Shown: piece by piece, positions 28,703 to 37,506 of the stretch | How positions within the stretch are numbered: position 1 is the first letter of the stretch | How the letters are laid out: the number at the start of each line of letters is the position of its first letter | Assembly (NCBI RefSeq): GCF_023935105.1 | Contig: NZ_CP096040.1 | Coordinates: forward strand, 4,135,001 to 4,199,000 | Source: Caulobacter segnis | Lineage (GTDB): Bacteria; Pseudomonadota; Alphaproteobacteria; Caulobacterales; Caulobacteraceae | Length of the DNA stretch: 64,000 nt | Direction: 5' to 3' | Translations under genes and position numbers: made by a program | Notes under the pieces: generated by a model | What the model saw: the letters and a program-made list of their open reading frames with translations, nothing else | Told to the model about the DNA's origin: nothing | The model's database searches: none

Positions 28703-29485
28703 CTACTTCGGCGGGAGCAATTTTATTTCGAACAGCTTGGGCCAGAGCTTGCCGGTGACGAACAACCGATCCCTGGCGGCATCGTAGGCGATGCCGTTCA
28801 GCACGTCGTCGCGCTGGCCGGTGACGCCAGCCTCCTTCAGCAGGCCCGCCAGTTCCACCCAGCCGGTGACTTCCCCCGTGGCCAGATTGATGCGGGCGAT
28901 GCGGGTGGTCTGCCAGACATTGGCCAGCAGCTCGCCCTTCACATATTCCAGCTCGTTGAGGTTTCGCACCGGCACGCCGTGGTCGGTGACCTCGATGCGG
29001 CCGGTCTCCTTCAGGGTCTCCGGATCCAGGAAGCGGATGAACGAGGTGCCGTCGCTCATGATCAGCCGCTTGTCGTCGCGGGTCAGGGCCCAGCCCTCGC
29101 CCGGATAGCTGAACTCGCCGATCTTCTCGAAGGTGTCGATGTCGTAGATGAAGCCGATCTCGTCGGTCCAGGTCAGCTCGTAGAGGCGGTTCTTCCAGTC
29201 GACGATGCCCTCGCCGAAATAGCGGCTGTCCAGCAGGCGCTCCTGCTCGGAAAAGCCTGTCTCGAGGTTCCACTTGCGGATGAACGAGCGGTCCTTCAGG
29301 CCCGTGCTCTCGAACATGAAGCCGTCGCGATAGAACAGGCCCTCGGTGAAGGCGTTGGCGTCGTGCGGATAGGCCTTCACGACCGTATATCCGCCAACGG
29401 GCGCGGTGGCGGCGCGCGAGACAGGCGCGCAGGCGGTCAGGGCGACCGCCAGCAGGGCGCCGCTCAGACGACGAAGCAGGCGCAC
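28703..29485 (-). CDS. Glutaminyl-peptide cyclotransferase, lipoprotein
   Basis: This 260-residue protein is the plant/bacterial-type glutamine cyclotransferase, a five-bladed beta-propeller that turns N-terminal Gln of peptides into pyroglutamate. Family segments seen are YPHDANAFTEGLFYRDG, ELTWTDEIGFIYD and LNELEYVKGELLANVWQT. A lipobox LTAC puts the lipidated Cys at residue 19, so it acts in the periplasm on exported proteins. Translation starts at a GTG that directly abuts the cysE stop codon, so the two are cotranscribed. Confidence 0.9.
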   Translation of the reverse strand: MRLLRRLSGALLAVALTACAPVSRAATAPVGGYTVVKAYPHDANAFTEGLFYRDGFMFESTGLKDRSFIRKWNLETGFSEQERLLDSRYFGEGIVDWKNRLYELTWTDEIGFIYDIDTFEKIGEFSYPGEGWALTRDDKRLIMSDGTSFIRFLDPETLKETGRIEVTDHGVPVRNLNELEYVKGELLANVWQTTRIARINLATGEVTGWVELAGLLKEAGVTGQRDDVLNGIAYDAARDRLFVTGKLWPKLFEIKLLPPK

Positions 29486-30316
29486 CTAGATTTCGTACGA
29501 ATAGACGGTTTCGGCCAGGGTGTGGTCCATGGTCCGGGCCGGCTCCTCGCAGGTCGGGCAGTTGACCAGGCGGGCGGGCACGCCGGCGGCCGTGCAATGG
29601 GCCGGCACCGGGCGCAGCACCACAGAGCCGGAGGCTATCTTGGCGTAGTCGCCGACCGTGATGTTGCCCAGCACCTTGGCGCCCGCGCCCAGCAGGACGC
29701 CGTTGCCGATCTTGGGATGACGATCGCCGCGATCGGCGCCGGTGCCGCCCAGGGTCACGCCGTGCAGCATCGAGACGTCGTCGCCGACCACCGCGGTCTC
29801 GCCGATGACGATGCCGGTGCCGTGGTCGATGAACACGCCCTTGCCGATGCGGGCGGCCGGATTGATGTCGACCTGGAAGACCTCGCTGGCCCGGCTCTGC
29901 AGGTAGAAGGCCAGGGTCTCGCGCCCTTGCGTCCACAGCCAGTGCGAGACGCGGTGGGTCTGCAGGGCGGCGAAGCCCTTGAAGAACAGGAACGGCTGGA
30001 CATAGCCCTTGCAGGCCGGATCGCGCTCGAACACCGCCTTGAGGTCGGCCTCGGCCGCCTCGACGATCGAGGGATCGTTCTTGAACGCGTCGGCGGCGAA
30101 CTCGCGCGCGGTCATGGCTCGCAGTTCCTGGTCGCCCAGCTTGCGCGCCAGCTGGAAGCTCAGCGCGTCGGCCAGGTTGTCGTGGCTCAGCACCACGGCG
30201 TTCAGCAGCGAAGCCAGGGCCGGCTCGGCCTTGGCGGCGTGTTCGGCCTGGTTGCGCAGCGCCACCCAGACCGGGGTCTCGGTGTCAGGCGTCACGACTT
30301 CCAAAGGCTTGGCCAT
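29486..30316 (-). CDS. cysE: Serine O-acetyltransferase
   Basis: The enzyme makes O-acetyl-L-serine, the acceptor for sulfide in cysteine synthesis. The 276 residues show the N-terminal helical SATase domain (about 15-120) followed by the left-handed beta-helix with VFIDHGTGIVIGETAVVGD, the catalytic His-Gly-Thr region, and HPKIGNGVLLGAGAKVLG. The C-terminal tail that interacts with CysK ends in Ile (YSYEI), the residue that family members insert into the CysK active site. The ATG at 30316 follows GGGAGAG; the in-frame ATG at 30385 adds 23 residues without family support. The glutaminyl cyclase gene follows directly. Confidence 0.95.
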   Translation of the reverse strand: MAKPLEVVTPDTETPVWVALRNQAEHAAKAEPALASLLNAVVLSHDNLADALSFQLARKLGDQELRAMTAREFAADAFKNDPSIVEAAEADLKAVFERDPACKGYVQPFLFFKGFAALQTHRVSHWLWTQGRETLAFYLQSRASEVFQVDINPAARIGKGVFIDHGTGIVIGETAVVGDDVSMLHGVTLGGTGADRGDRHPKIGNGVLLGAGAKVLGNITVGDYAKIASGSVVLRPVPAHCTAAGVPARLVNCPTCEEPARTMDHTLAETVYSYEI

Positions 30317-30436
30317 CGGGCTCTCCCTTCCCAGAAGGCTAGCGGATAGAGCATCCTTATACGAAATGCTCCACAAATCCCTCACGGAAGTTCGGCGTCC
30401 AAGGACGCCGCGCCAAACATGCGGACATCGCTCAGA

Positions 30437-31243
30437 TCAGGGCTGAAGCGCCGGCGTCAAGGTCTCGACGAAGAAAGAAACGATCTCGCCGGTGCGTTCC
30501 AGCGGGTTCAAGCCCTCGCCGCCGCCGGCCAGCATGGCCGAAAGCGTGCTGCTGGACTTCGTGTCAGGGCCCATCGGAACGACGTCTGAAATCACCCCGC
30601 ACTGCATCGTCCGCATCGCTCGCCCCGACGAATTGATCCGCGCGGCGGCGTAGAGGTGGGCGCAGTCCAGGTTGACGATATCGCACCCTTCCAGCCGATA
30701 GGCGTCCAGCGTGGCGTCATATTCGCGATAGATCGCATCGCCCGTGGCCACGCGCACCGGGTGCAATGGGGCCGAGCCAGGCCATGCGGCCATCGTCGCG
30801 TCGATCAGTCTCTGGTCCGCTCGCAGGATGCGCGCGCCGGTGTAATGCGGGGTCGTGCCGTCCGCCGCCAGAGTGTCCTCGGCCAGATAGAAGTCGCCCA
30901 TGCCCAGGTCGCGGGTCCCCAAGCCTCCGGCCAGGCCATAGGCCAGGATCAGCTCGATCCCGTAATAGGCCAGTTCCTCGGCCGTCGAGCTGGACACCGG
31001 TCCGCCATAGACGTGGGCAAGGGACAGGAACCGTCGCCCGCCGTGGCTCAGCAGCCGGACGCTGTCGGGCGACACGTGAATGAAGTGCTGGTCCTCGACC
31101 CGTTCCGGATTATAGCGGTCCAGGGCCGAAGGCGGCGGGCAGTAGCCGACCAGGGCCACCTTGACGTCGCCGAAGACATCGGGCGCGAACCGGCGACCGA
31201 CCAGGGATTGTGGCGTCAGGTGGGGCGTCTTGGAGATCTGCAT
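30437..31243 (-). CDS. Phosphorylase superfamily (purine nucleoside phosphorylase-like) protein
   Basis: The 268-residue protein has the PNP/UDP superfamily core: a glycine-rich phosphate-binding turn in AYGLAGGLGTRDLGMGDF, then FYLAEDTLAADGTTPHY, and a C-terminal helix with an acidic residue in the NLDCAHLYAAAR segment that resembles the substrate-binding strand. It is divergent from typical DeoD or MTAP proteins, so the nucleoside specificity is unknown. It is monocistronic between cysE and the NUDIX gene. Confidence 0.75.
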   Translation of the reverse strand: MQISKTPHLTPQSLVGRRFAPDVFGDVKVALVGYCPPPSALDRYNPERVEDQHFIHVSPDSVRLLSHGGRRFLSLAHVYGGPVSSSTAEELAYYGIELILAYGLAGGLGTRDLGMGDFYLAEDTLAADGTTPHYTGARILRADQRLIDATMAAWPGSAPLHPVRVATGDAIYREYDATLDAYRLEGCDIVNLDCAHLYAAARINSSGRAMRTMQCGVISDVVPMGPDTKSSSTLSAMLAGGGEGLNPLERTGEIVSFFVETLTPALQP

Positions 31244-31300
31244 GGCCGCGCTTCTGGCCGAAAACGCGGCCAGCAAACACGATCAGGATCAATTCCGCGC

Positions 31301-31906
31301 CTAAAGGATCAGGGCCGCCAGTTCGGCGGGCAGGTCGCCGCGCACCGCCATCAGGTGGACCCGCAGCAGCAGCGCCACGGTGATGGCGTCGGGCATGTGG
31401 CCGTCGACCGCCGCGTCCAGCGCCTCGCGGAACGGCACGCGGGCCACGGCCAGGTCCTCGGTCTCGTCCGGCGCGGTTTCGGTGGGCGACAGATCCATCG
31501 CCAGGAAGCCGGTCGCGATCTCATCGGTGACCGAATTGGACAGCTCCATGCGCAGGATCTGGCGCCAGTCGGCGGCTCGCAGCCCCACCTCCTCGGCCAG
31601 CTCACGTCTGGCGCCGTCCAGCGGATCTTCGCCATGCGGCGCGCCGCCCTCGGGCAGCTCCCAGCTGTAGTTGGCGAGGCTGAAACGGTTCTGGCCGACC
31701 AGGGTCACTGTGCCGTCGGCGTGCAAAGGCAGAACGCCGATCGCCTGGTTCTTGAAGCCGATCTTGCCGTACAGCGCCGGGCGCCCCGTTGGCGCGATCG
31801 CCTGGTATTCGGTCACGGTGATCCAGGGATTGTCGTACACGACTTGACTGGACGAGACTCCCCACGGCCTTCCGTGCGGCTTCAACCAGGCGGGCTTTTC
31901 GGACAT
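31301..31906 (-). CDS. NUDIX hydrolase, ADP-ribose pyrophosphatase-like
   Basis: The complete Nudix box G-x5-E-x7-REUxEExGU is present (GGAPHGE, then RELAEEVGL about residues 110-130) in a 201-residue protein. The preceding VTLVGQNRFSLANYSWELPEG is the loop typical of ADP-sugar and NADH-type Nudix hydrolases. It hydrolyses a nucleoside diphosphate linked to a moiety X; ADP-ribose is the likely class. The ATG at 31906 is chosen, because the longer in-frame extension upstream lies antisense to the nitroreductase gene. Confidence 0.92.
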   Translation of the reverse strand: MSEKPAWLKPHGRPWGVSSSQVVYDNPWITVTEYQAIAPTGRPALYGKIGFKNQAIGVLPLHADGTVTLVGQNRFSLANYSWELPEGGAPHGEDPLDGARRELAEEVGLRAADWRQILRMELSNSVTDEIATGFLAMDLSPTETAPDETEDLAVARVPFREALDAAVDGHMPDAITVALLLRVHLMAVRGDLPAELAALIL

Positions 31907-31979
31907 CGGGCGCTCGCGACTTGTGGCGGCCGGGGCGCGGCCATAGGTGTGCGGTCTATAACGCTTCGGAGATGACGTC

Positions 31980-32597
31980 TTGGCAGGTTCCGTTCCCCCC
32001 GCCCCCGAATTTGGCGAAACGCTGCCGGTCGAGGCGTCGCCCGAGGTTGTCGCCTTCCTGGCGCGCCGCCGCTCGGCCAGCGCCATGGCCCTGGCCGCGC
32101 CGGGTCCGGACGCGGACCAGCTGGCCGACATCCTGCGCCTGGCCGCCCGCGTGCCCGACCACGGCAAGCTGGCCCCCTGGCGGTTCGTGATCCTGCAAGG
32201 CCCGGCCAAGGACGTCTTCGCCGAGCGGATCACCCAGCTGGCCGACAGCCAGGCCAACCCGACCAAGGCCAAGGCCGCCCTGCGCAAGCTGACCCGACCG
32301 CCTGTCGCGGTGGCCGTGATCTCGCGCTTCATTCCCGGCGAGATCCCCGAGTGGGAGCAGCGCCAGAGCGCCTCGGCGGTCTGCCACCAGATGCTGCTGG
32401 CCGCCGCCGCGCTGGGCTGGGGCGCCAACTGGATTACCGACTGGTACAGCTATGACCCGCGCGCCACGACGATCCTGGGCCTGGCCGAGGGCGAGCAGGT
32501 CGCCGGCTATCTCTACCTGGGCACGACCACCGAGCAGCCGCAGGAACGCGTGCGTCCCGACGTGGCGGCGATCACCAGCGAATGGAGCCCAGCCTGA
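31980..32597 (+). CDS. Nitroreductase family protein
   Basis: This 205-residue flavoprotein matches the FMN-dependent nitroreductase fold: the FMN-phosphate site RRRSAS near residue 29, VPDHGKLAPWRFVIL about residues 57-71, and a C-terminal GEQVAGYLYLG strand. It reduces nitro groups or quinones with NAD(P)H; the true substrate is unknown. The start is a TTG at 31980 preceded by CGGAGATG, the only well-placed option. It is divergent from the NUDIX gene. Confidence 0.88.
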   Translation: MAGSVPPAPEFGETLPVEASPEVVAFLARRRSASAMALAAPGPDADQLADILRLAARVPDHGKLAPWRFVILQGPAKDVFAERITQLADSQANPTKAKAALRKLTRPPVAVAVISRFIPGEIPEWEQRQSASAVCHQMLLAAAALGWGANWITDWYSYDPRATTILGLAEGEQVAGYLYLGTTTEQPQERVRPDVAAITSEWSPA

Positions 32598-32637
32598 GGC
32601 TGGAGCGTTCGTTCTTCGACAGACGCAGGAGACCAAG

Positions 32638-32928
32638 ATGGCGCGACGCAAGGATCCCTGGACCAGCCTGGCCTTCGACACATGGGCCTTGGGACTGGAG
32701 GCCTCCAGCGTCATCGGCCTGCGCATGATGAAGCTGGCGGCCGGCGGCGCGGCCGCCCAGGCCGAGGCCCAGCTGATGGTCGGCGAAAAGGTGACGGCCG
32801 CCATGACCCTGCCGATGATGGCCATGACCGGCCAACTGGGCGCCTCGGCCCCGGCCATAGCTTCGGGATCGCTGGCGCATCTGCGCAGGAAGGTGCGGGC
32901 CAATAGGCGTCGGCTGGCGAAGAGCTAG
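32638..32928 (+). CDS. Small conserved-looking protein, phasin-like composition
   Basis: The 96-residue protein starts MARRKDPWTSLAFDTWALG after a good ribosome site (CAGGAGA), 40 bp downstream of the nitroreductase stop. It has an Ala/Gly/Met-rich amphipathic middle and a basic tail (RRKVRANRRRLAKS). This resembles the short phasin-like proteins of alphaproteobacteria, but I do not recognise it confidently. Its end overlaps the convergent LytTR gene by 4 bp. Confidence 0.7.
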   Translation: MARRKDPWTSLAFDTWALGLEASSVIGLRMMKLAAGGAAAQAEAQLMVGEKVTAAMTLPMMAMTGQLGASAPAIASGSLAHLRRKVRANRRRLAKS

Positions 32929-33683
32929 GCGCCCTCCAGGCACCCCAGCCCCAGCCGCGCCTGCACCGCCTTCACATAGGTCGGCCCCACAGGTACGGCG
33001 ACGCCGTCGCGCAGCACCAGGGCGATCAGGCCCTTGCCCAGGCGGTTGACCGCCTCGACCCGATCCGGACTGACGAAGGCGGAGCGGTGGACGCGGATCA
33101 TCTTGGCCGGATCCAGGGCCTGTTCCAGCGCGCTCATGGTGATGCGGTGGATGTGGCTGCGGGTAGCTGTATGCAGCAGGACGTAGTCCTTGGCCGCCTC
33201 GATCCAGTCGATCTCGGCGACCGCGACGCGCACATGACCCTGGCGCGTGGCGACCCAGATGCCGTCCAGATCGTTCTCGCGCACCGGCGCGGCCTCTGCC
33301 AGCTCGAAGGCCTTCCGCAGGGTGCGGCGACGGCGCGCCCGCTCGACGGCCTGGCGCAGCCGGTCGAACCGCACGGGTTTCAGCAGGTAGTCGGCGGCCT
33401 CCACCGCGAAGGCGTCGGCGGCGTAGACCTCGAAGGCGGTCACGAAGACGATCTCCGGCCGGGTCTCGGTCGCCAGCTCGGAGGCCAGGGCCAGACCGCT
33501 CAGTTCGGGCATCTGGATGTCCAGCATGACCAGGTCCGGCGCCAGTTCGGCGATCGCCTGGCCAGCCTCGCGGCCGTTCCGGGCCACGCCGACCAGCCGG
33601 GTGTCGGGGATCTGGGCGAACAAGGCCGACAGTCGTTCCAGCGCCGCAGGCTCGTCGTCGACCAGCAGGACCTTCAGCTCCAT
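32925..33683 (-). CDS. LytTR family response regulator
   Basis: The 252-residue protein has an N-terminal receiver (VLLVDDEPAALERLSALFAQ, phospho-acceptor Asp in LVMLDIQMPELSG, Lys in YLLKPVRFDRL) and a C-terminal LytTR DNA-binding domain (about 150-245, with IDWIEAAKDYVLLHT and HRSAFVSPDRV). It is transcribed after the sensor kinase gene; their stop and start codons share one base, so the two make a cotranslated pair of the LytS/AlgR type that usually controls envelope or metabolite transport genes. Confidence 0.94.
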   Translation of the reverse strand: MELKVLLVDDEPAALERLSALFAQIPDTRLVGVARNGREAGQAIAELAPDLVMLDIQMPELSGLALASELATETRPEIVFVTAFEVYAADAFAVEAADYLLKPVRFDRLRQAVERARRRRTLRKAFELAEAAPVRENDLDGIWVATRQGHVRVAVAEIDWIEAAKDYVLLHTATRSHIHRITMSALEQALDPAKMIRVHRSAFVSPDRVEAVNRLGKGLIALVLRDGVAVPVGPTYVKAVQARLGLGCLEGA

Positions 33684-34819
33684 CACGCCGCCCTCGCCCG
33701 GGTCGTGGCGTCCAGTTGCAAGGGAATACGGACCAGCACCAGGAAGCCGCGCTCGCGCGGGGCCGCCTGCAGCACGCCCCGCGCGCCGTACAGCGCTTCC
33801 AGCCGCTGACGGACATTGGTCAGACCCACGCCCATACCCTCGGCTTTCCGGCCCTCCGCTTGATGCGTCAGGACCTCGCCGTCGTCCTCGACGATCACCA
33901 CCAGATCCTCGCCGTCGCGCGAGACCTCCAGCCGGATGGTCACCGGCCGGCTGGTCGGGGCCACGCCGTGCTTGACCGCGTTCTCGATCAGCGGCTGCAG
34001 GATGAAGCTGGGCACGACCGCCACGCTCAGCGCGTCGGGGCACGAAAACTCCAGCCCCAGGCGGTCACGGAAGCGCACGCTTTCGATCTCCAGATAGGCC
34101 TGCAGGGTGGCCAGTTCGTCCTCCAGCGGGATCATCGCCTGGGGATCGGCCGCCAGGGTCAGGCGCAGGAACTCGGCCAGGCGCGCCAGCATCGACTCGG
34201 CCTCGTCGTTACGGCCGGTGATCACCGACGCGGAAACGGCGTTCAGCGTGTTGAACAGGAAGTGCGGATTGAGCTGGTAGCGCAGCGCCGCCAGACGCGC
34301 GGCGCTGGCCTGGGCCTCGGCGGCCAGGGCCTGGGCGCGGGCGTCGGCCAGCTGTCGTTCGCGCTCGCGGGTCACCCGCACGGCGATCATCATCAGATAC
34401 AGCGCGCCCAGTAGGGCGAACATCCAGGCGCCGATCATGAACTCGCTGGCGGCGCGCGCGGCCACAACCCGCCAGGTCGGATGGGCCCCATCCAGCACCG
34501 CCCGCAGGCGTCCGCCGATCAGCAGGTCCGACACGGCGAGCACCAGGCCCAGCCCCACCACGGCCGGCGCCAGGGCCGCGAAGCGCACGGGCTGGTCGGC
34601 CTCCAGCGTGCGGCGGGCGCGGATATAGATCACCCCCGAGAGCAGCGCCCCCAAGGCCATGAATAGCAAATGGCTGGCCAGGACGCCCGGCGGCGGCGCC
34701 TTGCCGCTGGCCAGGTACGGCAAGCCAAACAGCAGCGTGTCCAGCCCCCATACGCCCAGCGTAAGGGGCAGCGCCTGCCTGAAAAGGTCCGACTTCAGCC
34801 CGACGTCGACGTCTTTCAT
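33683..34819 (-). CDS. LytS-like membrane sensor histidine kinase
   Basis: This 378-residue kinase has four hydrophobic segments in its N-terminal half, a short linker helix and then the His_kinase domain with the phospho-acceptor in LRYQLNPHFLFNTLNAVSA, followed by an HATPase with PLIENAVKHG and GVGLTNVRQRLEALYG. This is the histidine kinase class paired with LytTR regulators. Its stop overlaps the next start by one base, so signal flow is to the adjacent regulator. The sensed ligand is unknown. Confidence 0.93.
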   Translation of the reverse strand: MKDVDVGLKSDLFRQALPLTLGVWGLDTLLFGLPYLASGKAPPPGVLASHLLFMALGALLSGVIYIRARRTLEADQPVRFAALAPAVVGLGLVLAVSDLLIGGRLRAVLDGAHPTWRVVAARAASEFMIGAWMFALLGALYLMMIAVRVTRERERQLADARAQALAAEAQASAARLAALRYQLNPHFLFNTLNAVSASVITGRNDEAESMLARLAEFLRLTLAADPQAMIPLEDELATLQAYLEIESVRFRDRLGLEFSCPDALSVAVVPSFILQPLIENAVKHGVAPTSRPVTIRLEVSRDGEDLVVIVEDDGEVLTHQAEGRKAEGMGVGLTNVRQRLEALYGARGVLQAAPRERGFLVLVRIPLQLDATTRARAA

Positions 34820-35141
34820 GAACGCAGTCTAGCCGAAGCGCGGCCGCGCGCAGCCCCCGCCCGACGCGCCGTCGTCCCGTTTCGTCGCTTCGCCGCCGCT
34901 TCGCGCTTGCTGGTCGCACGACCGCTGACGGCGCGAACCGGGCGGGCGATGAGAATGAAGTCCTTCCGGACGTTGGCGCGCTGCCCTCATGCGCGCCCTA
35001 CCGCTTCCAAGCCAATTTTGGAGATGGGCGTGCGGAAGGACGCTCCTCACTCGCGCGTCGCGACCCCATCTGCGACCGCAATCCTTGGCGCGGCCAAGGA
35101 AAAAGGGCGCGCCGGGGAGGCGCGCCCTTCTTTTTGGTCCA
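34820..35141. other. 322-bp intergenic region between the LytS kinase and queF
   Basis: Apart from the terminator at 35103-35129 nothing is recognisable. It must carry the promoter of the sensor-regulator pair close to 34820, but no clear -35/-10 pair is visible. Confidence 0.5.
35103..35129 (-). terminator. Intrinsic terminator of queF
   Basis: An 11-bp stem, AAGGGCGCGCC (35103-35113) with GGCGCGCCCTT (35119-35129), around a GGGGA loop. On the minus strand it is followed by TTTTTCC, 13 bp after the queF stop. The plus strand also has CTTTTT after it, so it may act in both directions. Confidence 0.88.
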
Positions 35142-35597
35142 TCAGCCTCGGCCGCGGTACGGGGCCACGCCCTGGTCGGGGACCCACAGGCCTTCCGGCG
35201 CCGGTCCGGTCTGCCAGAAGACGTCGATCGGGATGCCGCCGCGCGGATACCAGTAGCCGCCAATGCGCAGCCAGCGGGGAGCCGCGATTTCGACGATCTT
35301 GCGGGCGACCTTGACGGTGCAGTCCTCGTGGAACGAGCCGTGGTTGCGGAAGCTGGTCAGATACAGCTTCAGCGACTTGCTCTCGATCAGCCAGTCGCCC
35401 GGCGCGTAGTCGATCACCAGATGAGCGAAGTCGGGTTGCCCCGTCACGGGGCACAAGGACGTGAACTCCGGCGCGACGAAGCGGGCCAGATAGAGCACGT
35501 CGCTCTGTGGATTGGGCACGCGCTCGAGGACGGCGGCCTCGGGGGTCTCCGGGGCGTCGACGACGCGGCCCAGCTGGGTGACGTTCAGATCGGTCAT
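35142..35597 (-). CDS. queF: NADPH-dependent 7-cyano-7-deazaguanine (preQ0) reductase
   Basis: QueF reduces the nitrile of preQ0 to the amine of preQ1 in queuosine tRNA modification. The 151-residue protein is the short unimodular type. It shows the catalytic Cys in [12 protein letters not shown] (about residue 49) and the family signature ESKSLKLY (72-79), with the Glu-His-rich [11 protein letters not shown] that follows. It is a single gene with its own terminator, divergent from the SDR gene. Confidence 0.95.
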   Translation of the reverse strand: MTDLNVTQLGRVVDAPETPEAAVLERVPNPQSDVLYLARFVAPEFTSLCPVTGQPDFAHLVIDYAPGDWLIESKSLKLYLTSFRNHGSFHEDCTVKVARKIVEIAAPRWLRIGGYWYPRGGIPIDVFWQTGPAPEGLWVPDQGVAPYRGRG

Positions 35598-35702
35598 CGC
35601 CGCGATTTAGGCCTCCCCGCTCCGCGAGACAAGAAGGGGCCCGCGAGACAAGCCGCGCACGCCTCGCTACAACATCGCGAACAGTTGTTCGGGAGAGCGG
35701 CG

Positions 35703-36500
35703 ATGCGGGACTTCGACGGTTACACGGTGGTGGTCACGGGGGCCTCGACGGGCTTGGGCCGCGCGATCGCGGTCGAGGTGGCCCGGCGCGGCGCGGCTCT
35801 GGTGGTCGTCAACTACGCCAGCAGCGCCCAGGAAGCCGAGGAGACCGCTCGTCTCGTCGAGGCCGAGGGCGCCAAGGCCGCGCTGGTCCAGGGCGATGTC
35901 GCCATCGACGAAGACTGCAAGAAGATCGTCGCGGCCGCCGCGAGCACGGGCCGGATCGACGCCCTGTTCAACAACGCCGGCGTCACCAAGTTCGCCCCGA
36001 ACCACGCCGACCTCGACGCGGTGAACGCCGACGACTTCCTGCGGCTCTATTCGGTCAATGTGGTCGGCGCCTTCCAGATGGTCCGCGCGGCCCGCGCGCT
36101 GCTGGAGGCCGCGCCGCAGCCAGGGGCCGTGGTCAACACCGCCTCGATCGCGGGCGTTGTCGGCAATGGCTCGTCCGTGCCCTATGCCGCCTCCAAGGGC
36201 GCGATGACCACCATGACCCTGTCCCTGGCCAGGGCGCTGGGTCCGAACATCCGCGTGAACGCCATATGCCCGGGCTTCATCGACACGCCTTGGTTCAGCA
36301 AGGTGATGGACGATGAACGCACCGAGCGCCTGCGAGCCGCCTCGAAGGCCGCCACGCCGCTGAAAGTCGCCTCGACGGCCGAGGACGTCGCCGCTTCGGC
36401 GGTGTTCTTCGCCTCGCCGGCCTCGCGCCACGTCACCGGCGAGACCTTGCTGATCGACGGGGGCCTGCACTTGGGCGGGGCGAGTCTGCGGCTGCGCTAG
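35703..36500 (+). CDS. Short-chain dehydrogenase/reductase
   Basis: The 265-residue enzyme has the classical SDR set: cofactor motif TGASTGLGRAIA (about 12-23), NNAG, catalytic Ser in NTASIAG and the YAASKGA active site Tyr-x-x-x-Lys (about 160-164), with the C-terminal IDGGLHLGG. It is FabG-like, NAD(P)-dependent, with unknown substrate. The ATG at 35703 follows GAGAGCGGCG; longer in-frame extensions upstream run through the queF gene on the other strand and are not coding. Confidence 0.92.
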   Translation: MRDFDGYTVVVTGASTGLGRAIAVEVARRGAALVVVNYASSAQEAEETARLVEAEGAKAALVQGDVAIDEDCKKIVAAAASTGRIDALFNNAGVTKFAPNHADLDAVNADDFLRLYSVNVVGAFQMVRAARALLEAAPQPGAVVNTASIAGVVGNGSSVPYAASKGAMTTMTLSLARALGPNIRVNAICPGFIDTPWFSKVMDDERTERLRAASKAATPLKVASTAEDVAASAVFFASPASRHVTGETLLIDGGLHLGGASLRLR

Positions 36501-36748
36501 CCCCGCCACAGCCAAGCTGAATTCGACTTTCCGGCGCCTGTGGCCGAACTGCGTGCGTTCTGAAGCAAAATCGTCACACTACGCCCAAATCTTGGGCGGT
36601 AGGCGCCCTTCTCGCTGGCGTTCGGATTCCCTTGATTGCAACTAGAAGCGCGCCCTCGACTAATCGACCGGGGACGCAACGCGCTTGCAGGCGCCGTCGG
36701 GGCTCGGGAACCAACCCGGGAGACGACACAGAAAAGGGGATAGAATTT

Positions 36749-37441
36749 ATGAAAGCCATGAAGATCGCGCTGGCCGCCGCCGCCGCCACGGTCGCCCTGA
36801 GCGGCGCCGCGATGGCCGAGGAGCTGAAGCTCTCGTACAACGTCGGCGTCACCAGCGACTACGTGTTCCGCGGCGTGAGCCAGACCCAGGAAGATCCGGC
36901 CATCCAGGGCGGCGTCGACGCCACCTACGGCATCGGCTACGCGGGCGTCTGGGCCTCGAACGTCGACTTCGGCGCCAATGATCCGAGCGCCGAGATCGAC
37001 CTGTACGCCGGCGTCCGCCCGACCATCGGCGACACCTCGCTGGACCTGGGCGTCCTGTACTATGGCTACAGCAAGGACAAGGGCCTGACCCCGGGTTCGT
37101 ACAGCTACGTCGAGCTGAAGGCCGCCGCTTCGCGCGCCGTCGGCCCCGCCACCTTCGGCCTGGCCGTGTACTACTCGCCCGAGTTCCCGGGCAAGACCGG
37201 CGACGCCGTCTATTATGAAGTCAACGGCGCTGTGCCCGTGATGAAGAAGCTGACGCTGAGCGGCGCCCTGGGCCACCAGGAAATCGACAAGGCCGGAGAC
37301 TACGCCACCTGGAACCTGGGCCTGACCTACGCCGTCACCGACCGGCTTGGCCTGGATGTCCGCTACTCGGACACCGACGAGCATGGCTACGGCAAGATCT
37401 ACGGCAGCCGCGTCGCCGTCGGTCTGAAGGCCGCGTTCTAA
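36749..37441 (+). CDS. TorF family putative outer-membrane porin
   Basis: This 230-residue exported protein has a signal peptide (MKAMKIALAAAAATVALSGA, cleavage after AMA) and the TorF/Gcw_chp pattern: LSYNVGVTSDYVFRGVSQT near the N-terminus and beta-strands ending in aromatic residues with a terminal Phe (GLKAAF). It is predicted to be a small outer-membrane beta-barrel of unknown substrate. The ATG at 36749 follows AGGGGATAG. A good intrinsic terminator follows. Confidence 0.92.
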   Translation: MKAMKIALAAAAATVALSGAAMAEELKLSYNVGVTSDYVFRGVSQTQEDPAIQGGVDATYGIGYAGVWASNVDFGANDPSAEIDLYAGVRPTIGDTSLDLGVLYYGYSKDKGLTPGSYSYVELKAAASRAVGPATFGLAVYYSPEFPGKTGDAVYYEVNGAVPVMKKLTLSGALGHQEIDKAGDYATWNLGLTYAVTDRLGLDVRYSDTDEHGYGKIYGSRVAVGLKAAF

Positions 37442-37468
37442 GTCTTACGACTTGGGTAGACGAGATCA

Positions 37469-37501
37469 GCCGCTCCGGTTCGCCGGAGCGGCTTTTCTTT
37501 T
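37469..37501 (+). terminator. Intrinsic terminator of the TorF porin gene
   Basis: GCCGCTCCGG (37469-37478) pairs perfectly with CCGGAGCGGC (37483-37492) around a TTCG tetraloop, followed by TTTTCTTTT, 28 bp after the stop codon. Confidence 0.95.
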
Positions 37502-37506
37502 GTCTG

